64,000 bases of DNA from Eurosta solidaginis. Lineage: Eukaryota; Arthropoda; Insecta; Diptera; Tephritidae. The position numbers were made by a program, and so were the translations under genes. The stretch is from positions 35,461,426 through 35,525,425 of the forward strand of contig NC_090321.1 in NCBI RefSeq assembly GCF_040869045.1. The letters run 5' to 3'. Below the pieces are notes generated by a model, which saw only the letters and a list, made by a program, of their open reading frames with translations, did no database searches and was not told where the DNA came from. This document shows positions 50,192 through 59,930 of this stretch, piece by piece (the first letter of the stretch is position 1; each line of letters starts with the position of its first letter).

Positions 50192-52039
50192 CAAGTAAGG
50201 AAGGCTAAGTTCCGGTGTAACCGAACATTACATACTCAGCTTTGGAGACAAAATAAGGGAAAATCACCATATAGGAAAATTTACATAGGGTAAACCTGGA
50301 ATGTGTTTGTATGGCATGCGTATCAAATGGCAGGTATTAAAGAGTATTTTAAGAGGGATTGGGCCATAGTTCTGTAGGTGGACGCCTTTTCGAGATATCG
50401 CCATAAAGGTGGACCAGGGGTGACTCTAGAATGTGTTTGTACGATATGGGTATCAAATGAAAGGTGTTAATGAGTATTTTAAAAGGAGTGGGCCTTAGCT
50501 CTATAGGTAGACGCCATTTCGAGATATCGCCATAAAGGGGGACGAGGGGTGACTCTAGAATGTGTTTGTACGATATGGGTATCAAATGAAAGGTATTAAT
50601 GAGTATTTTAAAAGAGAGTGGGCCTGAGTTCTATAGGTGGACGCCTTTTCGAGATATCGCCATAAAGGTGGACCAGGGGTGACTCTAGAATGTGTTTGTA
50701 CGATATGGGTATCAAATGAATGGTGTTAATGAGTATTTTAAAAGGAGTGGGCCTTAGTTGTATATGTGAAGGCGTTGAAGATATCGACCAAAATGTGGAC
50801 CAGGGTGACCCAGAACATCATATGTAATACCACGAACAGTATTCCTGCCAATATTCCAAGGGCTTTTGATTTCGCCCTGCAGAACTTTTTCATTTTCTTC
50901 TACTTAGGATGGTAGGTGTCGCACCCATTTTAAAAAGTTTTTTATAAAGTTATATTTTGCGTCAACAAACCAATTTGGTATAGAATTATGGCATTTTTTC
51001 ATTTTTCATAATTTTCGATATCGAAAAAGTGGGCGTGGTCATAGTCGGGTTTCGGCCATTTTTTATACCAAGATAAAGTGAGTTCATATAAGTACGTGAA
51101 CTAAGGTTAGTAAAGATATATAGATTTTTGCTCAAGTTATCGTTTTATCGGCCGAGCGGAAGGACAGACGGTCGACTGTGTATAAAAACTGGGCGTGGCT
51201 TCAAACGATTTCGCCCATTTTCACAGAAAACAGTTACCGTCATAAAATCTATGCCCCTACCAAATTTCACAAGGATTGGTAAATGTTTGTTCGACTTATG
51301 GCATTAAAAGTATTCTAGACAAATTAAATGAAAAAGGGCGGAATCACTGCCATTTTGAAATTTTCTTTTATTTTTGTGGAGTTGAATGTTGACATAATTT
51401 ACTTATATACAGTAAAGATATTAAATTGTTTGTTAAAATTTGACTTCAAACATTTTTTTCTAAGTCGGCGGGTTCGTCATCCGATTTTGCTAATTTTTAG
51501 TTAGCACACATACAGCAATAGGAGTAACGTTCCGGCCAAATTTCATCATGATATCTTCAACGACTGCCAAATTACAGCTTGCAAAACTTTTAAATTACCT
51601 TCTTTAAAAAGTAGGCGGTGCCACGCCCATTGTCCAAAATTTTACTAACTTTCTATTCTGCGTCATAAGGCCACCTACCAAGTTTCATCGCTTTATCTGT
51701 CTTTGTTATAGAATTATTGCCCTTTTTCGGTTTTTCGAAATTTTCGATATCGAAAAAGTGGGCGGGGTAATAGTCCATTTTAAATAGCGATTTGAGATGA
51801 GTACCCATGAACCTACATCCCAAATTTCATGAAGATACCTCAAAATTTACTCGAGTTATTGTGTTAACGAACAGACGGACGGACGGACGGACATGGGTAA
51901 ATGAATATCTTTTTTCGCCCAAATCATTTTGGTTTATAGAAGTCTATATCTATCACGATTAGTTTATGCCGTTACAGATTACCATTATGCGAACAAAATT
52001 AATATACTCTGTGAGCACTGCTCAGCTGAGTATAAAAAT
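50192..52039 (+). repeat. Family C non-coding repeat, copy C3 (block B)
   Basis: CAAGTAAGGAAGGCTAAGTT opens it and CTGCTCAGCTGAGTATAAAA closes it. The 130-bp sub-repeat TGACTCTAGAATGTGTTTGT starts at 50421, 50550 and 50680. It has GGGCGTGG blocks, TTTTCGATATCGAAAAAGTG motifs and a GACGGACGGACGGACGGACA tract at 51871. It is the most complete copy without interruption. Non-coding. Confidence 0.9.
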
Positions 52040-52204
52040 ACGGAATGACAATAAAATTTCAATTTTTATTCACTTATTTAAAAATTAAAAAATAAACCCT
52101 CGAGATGCCCTGAAAATATACACATATGCGTAAATAGTTCGCGTATAGTACGGAAGCTTCTTAGAGTAATATTGAGATGATTTTGAGGTTTTCCTGAGAT
52201 TTTT

Positions 52205-53020
52205 TGGGGGTTATTTCGGGGACACCCTTGGGAACCCCTCCGTATCTTTCGGGGGTGATTTCGGAGTGGTTTGGGATTCACTTGAGGATCATTCCTGGTG
52301 GTTTTGGGGTCTCCATCGCGGTCATTCGGAGGTTATTTCGGGATGGTTTTGGCGACTCCCTCGGAGTCATTTGCGTGTCGTTCCGGGATGTCTTTGGCCA
52401 CTCCCTTGGGGTCGTTGGGGGTTATTTCGGGATGTTTTTGGGGACTCCCTCGGTGTCATTTGGGGGTTATATCGTAATGGTTTTGGGCAGGGACGGAAAA
52501 TGAAAATTTTTTTTCAGGGTGGAAAAAGTCCTAGTCAAAAAATTGTCCTAGGTGGAAATGTTGGAGTTCCCAGATATCCCTATAGCAATATCATGCCGAA
52601 TCATGCATCCTTTTTATTTTTTGAGCCCGATAGAACTAGTTAAACTCGGGCTTTTACAAATAAAAGTCCGGAAATAAAAGTTAAATCCGGTTTTTATTTT
52701 TTAAGTCCAAAATAAAAGTCCCGCTTGATAACAAAGAAACGGCTTTCCGAAATAAAAAATTTTTTTAACTTTTATTTCCGGACTTTTATTTTTAAAAGTC
52801 CGAGTTTAACTAGTTCTATCGGACTCAAAAAATAAAAATCCGAAAATAATTTGTATCTTGATTCAAATATATTTAAAGTCCAAAATTAATAGTTTTGCAA
52901 GGAATTATATTATAAAAGGAATAACAGCTTCAGCCCTGGTTTTGGCGACTCACTCGTGGTCATTTGGGGGTCATTCCGTGATGTTTTTGGGTACTCCCTC
53001 GGGGTCATTTGGGGGTAACT
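52205..53020. repeat. 45-bp minisatellite (block B), split by an insertion
   Basis: Same units as 33680-34310 (TTTTGGGGACTCCCTCGGTG, TCATTTGGGGGTTATTTCGG), in two parts: 52205-52487 and 52939-53020. It is shorter than in block A. The frames inside are repeat by-products. Confidence 0.85.
52480..52946. mobile_element. 451-bp hAT-like foldback element in the minisatellite
   Basis: 52488-52938 begins CAGGGACGG and ends TTCAGCCCTG. It is flanked by GTTTTGGG (52480-52487) and GTTTTGGC (52939-52946), an 8-bp duplication with one mismatch. Inside, about 75-bp arms are inverted around a short centre: AGCCCGATAGAACTAGTTAA on the left and TTTAACTAGTTCTATCGGAC on the right. Reiterated AAAAGTCCGGAAATAAAAGT lies in between. 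Non-coding. Confidence 0.85.
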
Positions 53021-53630
53021 TTTTTCTAAAAGTCGAATTATTATGTTACATTTTCACCGCAAGTTGAATTTTTCCCAATTGTTAACTGAAACATATTATA
53101 TTTCGCTTGTATTCGACTTTAAAATAAGGAATCTGTGTTAATGAGCATGGTTTGCCAATTGCTTGTTTTCGGTGTTATTTTTATTGTACCGTTCCATAGG
53201 ACCCTTCTTATAAGTGTATACATATACCACAACACCAATGTGAAGGCCTGTATGAAATGCATTTTTCCCAAAACATTTTTATACATAGATCCATAATAGC
53301 AATGCCCTTTGACTCTTGTTTTTGCTAAGTATAAATGCAAAGCACTTTTAAAATGGTTACGTACTTTTGATGGGTTAATAGCAATGCATATCACGACTGC
53401 CACACAATGTTTTCATTTTGGTTAAAAATTCATCGAAAAAAGGACCAACTATGAGAAAGGCCTATATTTTCTTTGTTTTTAGCATAGATAAATTGTCATT
53501 AAAAGTAATATGCATACAAAACATAAAGTACTATACTGACATTAACACTATATATAAGATTTTAAAAACTTTTTACAAAATGGTTTTATGCAGTAAGTTT
53601 TAAAAGTGTTACTCTTCGTATGACACGTCG
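53021..53630. other. Non-coding, no gene recognised
   Basis: Ordinary AT-rich DNA. The open frames of 60-95 codons have no motif that I recognise. Confidence 0.5.
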
Positions 53631-54750
53631 ATATATGTGGGGTATTCCATCCCATTTCGACCAATTTTGAACCCGACCCCTTTAGAATTGGCTGAAAGTT
53701 TTTCTTCTTTTTCTAGCTTACGAAAGACGTTTTTCAGAATTTTTTCAAATTTTTTCATCCAACTCAAAAAAAGTTATGAATTTTAAAAAAACACGGTTTT
53801 TGTTTTCAAAATGCTATAACTTTTTCAAAAATTGACCGTTTGGGATCTTTTTTTTTTTTAAATTTGTTTTTAAATGTACTTTTCGGAAAAAATACAAAAA
53901 AATTTTTTAAGTTTTTTTTTAATTTTTCAGTTTTTCAAGATTTTTCGAATTTCGCCATTTTTTTTCTCATAAAAAACTTCAATCAATTCTGCAATCATCC
54001 CTACTAATCCCGGAGTGGGCCGATTTTTTTTTTATATTTTTTTTTATTTAATTGAAAAAAAATTTCAAAAATAACTTTTTTTTTTATCAATTTTATTTAT
54101 ATAACAAAAAAATGTAAGAAAATGATTTTTAAGTATTCTTTTCTGATTCTAAGTATTGAATTCTGATTTTTAAGTATTCTTTTCATTAATCCTGGTTATT
54201 TTAATCATAGATTACCATAATATATAAAGAAAAGAATACTGTAAAATCATTTTCTTACATTTTTTTTTTGTTATATAAATAAAATTGATAAAAAAATTTT
54301 TATTTTTGAAAATTTTTTTTTCAATTAAATAAAGAAAATATAAAAAAAATCGGCCCAGTCCAGGATTAGTGGGGATGATTGCAGAATTGATTGAAGTTTT
54401 TTATATAAAAAAAAAAAAATGGCGAAATTCGAAAAATCTCGAAAAACTGAAAAATAAAAAAAAAAAAATTTTAAACATTTTTTTGCATTTTTTCCGAAAA
54501 GTACATTTAAAAATAAATCTTAAAAAAAAAGATCACAAACGGTAAATTTTTGAAAAAGTTATAGCATTTTGAAAACAAAAACGGTGTTTTTTTTTTTAAA
54601 TTCATAACTTTTTTTGAGTTGGATGAAAAAATTTGAAAAAATTCTGAAAAACTTCTTTCGTAAGCTAGAAAAAGAAGAAAAATTTTCAGCCAATTCTAAA
54701 GGGGTCGGGTTCAGAATTGGTCGAAATGGGATCGAATACCCCATGTATAT
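53631..54750. repeat. 1.1-kb near-perfect palindrome
   Basis: The left arm (53631 to about 54145) and right arm (about 54230-54750) are inverted copies with few differences over about 500 bp. Examples: GGGGTATTCCATCCCATTTC against GAAATGGGATCGAATACCCC at the outer ends, AATTGGCTGAAAGTTTTTCT against AAAATTTTCAGCCAATTCTA, and GTAAGAAAATGATTTT against AAAATCATTTTCTTAC near the centre. Short direct repeats of TTTTTAAGTATTC lie at the loop. Long A and T runs occur in both arms. No protein domain is present. It is either a foldback transposon or a hairpin-RNA locus. Confidence 0.88.
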
Positions 54751-55507
54751 ATGTATTTCTAAACAAACTCTCAATCAGCCCAATTCTAAACGAAAATTTC
54801 GTGCGAGTTTTTTCCCTTCTCCCATTCCTCGTATTCTAAATAAAAATACCTTGTGAGTTTTTTCACTTCTCCCTTTCCTCCTATTCTGAACAATGTTCGA
54901 AAAAGCGGAAACCGATAATGGGAGAAAATTAGGTATTATGAATGTGAGGGAGAGGGAGATTTCTCTGCCATTTCATAGGAGTTTTTTCACTAGTTAAATT
55001 AAAGGGAATGTATCAAAATAGTTAAAGGAAATTGGTTATTTTAAGAAAGAACACTTATTTGTACAAATTTGTGCTAAAATATGTATTTACATTCTACCAC
55101 AATATTCTCACTGTTAATACAACAACAACTACAACCACAATATTCTTTATTTTAAGTCGAAAAGTATATCACAAGCAACGGTAGAGCTCTTTGTATATTT
55201 GATGCAGCCATCCAGAAATTGCGCAAGGATTTTTTAAGAAGGCTTAAATAGATTTTGGCATATGGCGAAAGGCGAACTCAACTCGACTTGGCCGCCAGAA
55301 AATTGCTTTGCAGAATGAATGCAGGCAACTCCAGCTGATTTTTGTTATCCCGCCGGTCTTCTTCTTATGCTGCTTTGTTGATGTTGCTGTGGCACCAATT
55401 CATTACTCATTTCAGTGAATACCACATGAAATGCAATAATGTGCATTGTTTATACCTTATTTCTTAATTTCAAACAAATTGGCAACAATAATTAAACTTC
55501 ACAATTT
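54751..55507. other. Non-coding, no gene recognised
   Basis: It contains a short direct repeat (GTGAGTTTTTTCACTTCTCC and GCGAGTTTTTTCCCTTCTCC, with ATTCTAAACRAAAAT before it) at 54790-54880. No coding region or element end is recognised. Confidence 0.5.
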
Positions 55508-56112
55508 AATAAAATTAAAGAAAAAAAACTTTTTTAAAAATAAGCTTTTATTATTTTGGTTAATAAAATAAACTAAAAAGTAAACAATAAATTGACTCTA
55601 AAGAAATATAACACTTTATAAGTTCATTGTAAACTTAAACGATAATTAGGCTTTTTCGTCTGCAACAAAAAAATTCTATATTGTACATAATTATATATTT
55701 TTAACATTAAAACTTTACACCTAAATTATTAAATCTTACAGTTTATATCACAGTCCTAATTGTTCTAATAAAAAACGTGTTAAATTTTGATGGTATAATT
55801 AAGAACATTTAGGATCTCATTTTCTTGCTATCGCAATGTAACACGCTTTTATTAGAACAATTAGGACTGTGATATAAACTGTAAGATTTAATAATTTAGG
55901 TGTAAAGTTTTAATGTTAAAAATATATAATTATGTACAATATAGAATTTTTTTGTTGCAGACGAAAAAGCATAATTATCGTTTAAGTTTACAATGAACTT
56001 ATAAAGTGTTATATTTCTTTAGAGTCAATTTATTGTTTACTTTTTAGTTTATTTTATTAACCAAAATAATAAAAGCTTATTTTTAAAAAAGTTTTTTTTC
56101 TTAAATTTTATT
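55508..56112. repeat. 605-bp near-perfect palindrome
   Basis: 55510-55782 and 55839-56110 are inverted copies with only a few mismatches (for example AATTAGGCTTTTTCGTCTGC against GCAGACGAAAAAGCATAATT). The 56-nt centre contains GGATCTCATTTTCTTGCTAT. Part of the right arm (TTTACTTTTTAGTTYGTTTT, ATTAAC) is repeated once more at 56115-56170. Non-coding. Confidence 0.9.
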
Positions 56113-56222
56113 TTTTACTTTTTAGTTCGTTTTATTAACAAGTAATAGAAGCTTGTTCTTAGAAAAGCTTTAAATATAAGTAAAGGAGGTGAAACAAAAA
56201 CACATATTTCAGTTACATCTGC

Positions 56223-56586
56223 GTATAATCAGAAACGATATAATATAGAGACATTGCATAGACGAAAAATCGTGTGAGGCAAGCTTCACAAAATTCTAGT
56301 AGGTCACATTCACCACTTACCACAGCAGAATTTGTTAAACTACCACTGTCTGTATTTGTTATTTAATAATTATTTGTACACTTTTTATTCAGCTAATGTG
56401 TTCAGAATTTTAACTTTTACTCACTAAAACTCTAGTCAGTGTATTTCTGTGCTTAAATTATGTTAAAAATTGTGTTAAAGTTTTTGATGTGGTGAAAGTG
56501 ACCTACTAGAATTTTGTTACGCTCCGCTGCTTTCCACCGAAGTTCGAGCATGCAATATCTTTATATTCAAAAATTTTTGGTATAAT
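56223..56586. mobile_element. 350-bp inverted-repeat element, copy 2 (with target duplication)
   Basis: 56230-56579 is the reverse orientation of 6784-7133 with the same length. It is flanked by perfect 7-bp repeats GTATAAT (56223-56229 and 56580-56586). It contains CGTGTGAGGCAAGCTTCACA, TAATTATTTGTACACTTTTT and TTACGCTCCGCTGCTTTCCA as in copy 1. Together the two copies fix both ends and the 7-bp duplication. Non-coding. Confidence 0.92.
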
Positions 56587-58156
56587 GCGGATTGGAATTT
56601 ATTAGTACACATTGTATGCGCAGCAACTTCAGCGGTGTATTCAAAGTTTAAAGCATAGTAAATATAAGTATTGAAGTCATGAGCCTTTGCATTCGCGCAA
56701 TTTTAGTGATGTAAATTGCATGGCGCCAGCGCCAATGCGGTGCCAGCTCAATGGTAGCTCATTGACGAAATGACTCCAAGCGAATTTTTGACGCTACTTA
56801 GTAGTGAGTGCGTAGTACATTTTACTTGCGCTATTGAGTGAAACGACTTTTGTGTGTCAGGCACGAGTTTGGTGTTATTGGCGCTACTGGCAATGATGAC
56901 ACTGAGCTGTTGACGGTAGCGCTGGTAGTTCAGATTTTGAATCAGAGAAAGAATTGATGACCCGTGTAAATTATTATGGCTTTGGCCGTGTAAATTATTA
57001 TGGTGTATTTGTATATTTTAGATTTAATCCACAATTAATATATGTGTGTTTGAGCGGCCAAATAATAACAGTAGTATTGCTAAAGTGCTGCTTAGTTGAT
57101 GGAATGTCGCTAATTTCCTAGCCATGATCAGCAGATTGTCAATATTTCGTTCAACGGACGCGCGAAATTGCCACATCTGCTCAAATTTTCCAAGATTTTC
57201 CATTCTTGATTTAACTTAAGCTGTTATGCCAATATTTTTCAGCCAGCTTTTTTCAAATAGGTAATTTTTCCAAAAGCAAAATAAATTACAGAAAAGATTA
57301 CAGAGTTAAACAGCCTTAAAAATTCAGCTATGTTGGTTATACACAGAAATACAACAGAGGGTTGTGTCTCCGCTTTTCGCAAGCGTTGAGATTCACCACG
57401 CGTGACACGCGTGATTCACCACGTCCAAATATCACAATCCACGGATAGGTACCGGCGGGTTTGTATGGGACTTAGGCTGTTATGCCAAAGTAAATACAAA
57501 TCTTTACCGATAACTGTGTTATCGATTAATTTATCGAATTCTAACAAAGTAATATTGCATTGTCATCGGAGTTATACATGTGTGCAAAATTTCAGCTCAA
57601 TCGGACACCGGGAAGTGTATCAAATTTAACTTGCAAGATTCCATTACAGACAACAAAAGTGAAACTAAATAAAAGCTTATAAAAATAAGAAATGCGCAAC
57701 GAAATTTCAATTTACAAAACAGCTGACTTCGAAATTTCGAAATTCCTATTCCCCAATTATTCTTCTCCCTAGGAGAAAAGAATTGGAGGAATTTTTTCGC
57801 GGAAATAAAAAAATCCGCGAGAACAAAATTCCGCGAGAATATTTAGAATTGGTCTGAATATCTTCGGTATGCTTTAACACAAATTCTGTGTGTAAGTAAG
57901 TTATGCCATATGCTGGTATTTCAATATTAAAAAAAATATGTTTTTTGTCGGCTATGCCGATTTTTCAAACCTTATTAATTTCAACATTACACAACTACAA
58001 CTCCTAAATTACAACTAACTTAAAAATATTCTAAGGTGAACGATGTAAGCTCAACTGCTCTAACGGACACATTATTGTGTTTGCTGAGTCGGCGTTTCCC
58101 ACGGGAACGGCAATCGTTGCTTTGGAATGTCTGAGTTGCGCGTGTGGGGTGTTGTG
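56587..58156. other. Non-coding, no gene recognised
   Basis: It contains short self-complementary text (CACCACGCGTGACACGCGTG at 57396) and a GGCTGTTATGCCAA motif also near 57220. The part from about 57950 to 58156 follows env in the errantivirus orientation and may include its 3' end, but I cannot place an LTR boundary. Confidence 0.4.
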
Positions 58157-59546
58157 TTACCCAGACATGACTTTGCTGTTTGTGAATGGCATGTATAACG
58201 CTTTACCTCCTCTCTCCTCAAGTGCAGACGTCACCGTTCGCAAATCCGTAGATTTTGGAATGCTATGGTCGTTTGATTTATTGTATTTAGTTTGAAAGTC
58301 CTTTGGCTTCTTTGTTGCGGATATTTTTAAAGCGAATAGTATTATTGCTATGATCATGGATATAATGAGTGCTGCACTGGAGGTTAGACCAACTTTATTG
58401 ATTTTGTCGATCGTTTCCAAGTTTTTTGTGTTTTGCATTTGGAGGTCCTTCATCAACTTTAAGGATGATATCTCTTCAAAGGGAGTTTTCTGATTCGATT
58501 GTTGTAAAACGGCTGGTAAGGATTGCAAATTGCTCATTTCGTGGACTTGAAAAATTTTATTTTGCACTTTTATGGTGGAGTTGTGGTGTTTGATTATAAA
58601 TAGTCCATTTAGATCTATAAATTTGCCATCTATTTCCACTTTTCCATTGTAGTCATTCAAAAACAATATTCCCCGTTGTAATTTTTCTAGGCTGCTTATG
58701 TGGTCTGCGTTGACACGGGTGCATTTAGAGCCTTTGCTATTCATAAGATTGCTTATACAACTATTATTACTTATTTCTATTAAATTTTCCTCATTACAAA
58801 TAGTTATTTTATTATATTCCTTACAATCCTTTTTTCTTCCATATGTTTTCGTTTTACATTTTAGTATTTTTTCATAATCAATTTTGTTAATTTTATTTTC
58901 TTTCTTTACACTTTTGAGTGAAACTTTCTCGCAAATTTCTTTATTGGTAGTATGTAAACTTAAAATATAAATAACTCTCTTATATTGGTAAACTTTAATT
59001 TTTCTTCAATATTTATGTAAGGTATCTCTTCTTTTTTGATAATTTCTTCAATCGTATTTATTTCAAGATTTGATAATATGAATGAATTTACAATATTTGA
59101 TTTTGCCCAGTGTAAGGCGTATTCAATATTAATAAGTTCTTCCTTGATTAATTGTTATTTGTATTTAATTTTAAGACCTAATTCTAATTTTACATTTTCA
59201 TTTTCTTTAGAGTATTTTAGAATCTAATTTGTTATATTACTAGCTTCATTAATTTTTCAAATATAAGATCTAATGAACATTTAGTTTTAATTCTAGGGGT
59301 TAGTTTTGAAAGAAGTGTGTGAACTTGGAGAATTTCATGATTGAGGAAAGGATATAGGAATATTCTGCGTGATTTGTATTTTCGAGTTCTTTTATTAGTA
59401 TGCCATATTGCTTCATATCTGTTATGTGAATGATTTTAAATGTTCCGTCTTGTATTTTTGCTGTTCCTTCTCTCAAGGTTATAAGTTGTGCGTTCGAATA
59501 ACCTAGGATATGGGTTTCTGCGAAGGCCGTAGAGGCAAAGAGTCTG
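58157..59546 (-). pseudogene. Errantivirus-type env relic
   Basis: Minus strand. The N-terminal part starts at about 59543 with a signal-like LFASTAFAETHILGYSNAQL. A middle part has EYALHWAKSN-like and ILSNLEINTIEEIIKKEEIP text. After a frame change at about 58970, a C-terminal part is open to 58157 (CTRVNADHISSLEKLQRGIL, FEEISSLKLMKDLQMQNTKN). A transmembrane segment (ALIISMIIAIILFAL) and a short basic cytoplasmic tail follow. This layout fits the fusion-type envelope of insect errantiviruses (Gypsy-group endogenous retroviruses). At least two frame changes break it. Confidence 0.75.
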
Positions 59547-59556
59547 TAAGAAAAAT
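59543..59556 (-). promoter_or_regulatory. Probable env splice acceptor
   Basis: On the minus strand, ATTTTTCTTACAG (AG at 59545-59544) directly precedes the first env codons. Errantivirus env is known to be made from a spliced RNA, and a pyrimidine-rich tract plus CAG at this place fits. The donor is outside the retained part. Confidence 0.45.
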
Positions 59557-59930
59557 GATAGTTATATACCTATAGCTATTTCGGCTTAAGTTATATCGTT
59601 GGCCTATGGCAGTTATAACAATTCAATGTACCTATTATCTACCGATCGAAAGCTTATAGCATTTTACACGATATTTTCTTAATTTAATGGATTTCCTAAT
59701 TTTATTTAAATCAAATTCGTTTGAATGTGATTAAAATTTTTGTAATTTTCAATCACATTCTTATCAATTTGATTAAATACAATTCACTTCAATTAATGTC
59801 CATTAAATTAATTTTATTCGGTGGGTACGAAATCGAACTAATTTCAGGAATTCGAATGAACCCCTTTTCAAAGTGTTTTTTGTTTTTTCCATTTTTTTTC
59901 ATTTTTTCTTTTTTGCATTTGTATCCTTTT
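59557..59930. other. Errantivirus-derived or flanking AT-rich DNA
   Basis: It lies between the env start and the family Q repeat. It should hold the end of pol if the element were intact, but I read no integrase motif. Probably deleted or heavily mutated. Confidence 0.35.

Larger units (their letters stand above)
44785..53020. repeat. Segmental duplication, block B
   Basis: Colinear with block A. Correspondences: 44785-44875 with 12455-12545, 44975-45985 with 16135-17081, 47845-48560 with 24050-25046, 48563-50190 with 30310-31997, 50192-52039 with 31999-33675, and 52205-53020 with 33680-34310. It acts as the empty-site reference for several block A insertions. Confidence 0.75.

Noticed and set aside
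51871..51895. GACGGACGGACGGACGGACA tract as a microsatellite or CRISPR-like array
   Set aside because: It is a short internal feature of family C present in every copy. No spacers and no array structure.
53119..53403. 94-codon frame on the minus strand
   Set aside because: No domain, no conserved neighbour, and composition like the surrounding non-coding DNA.
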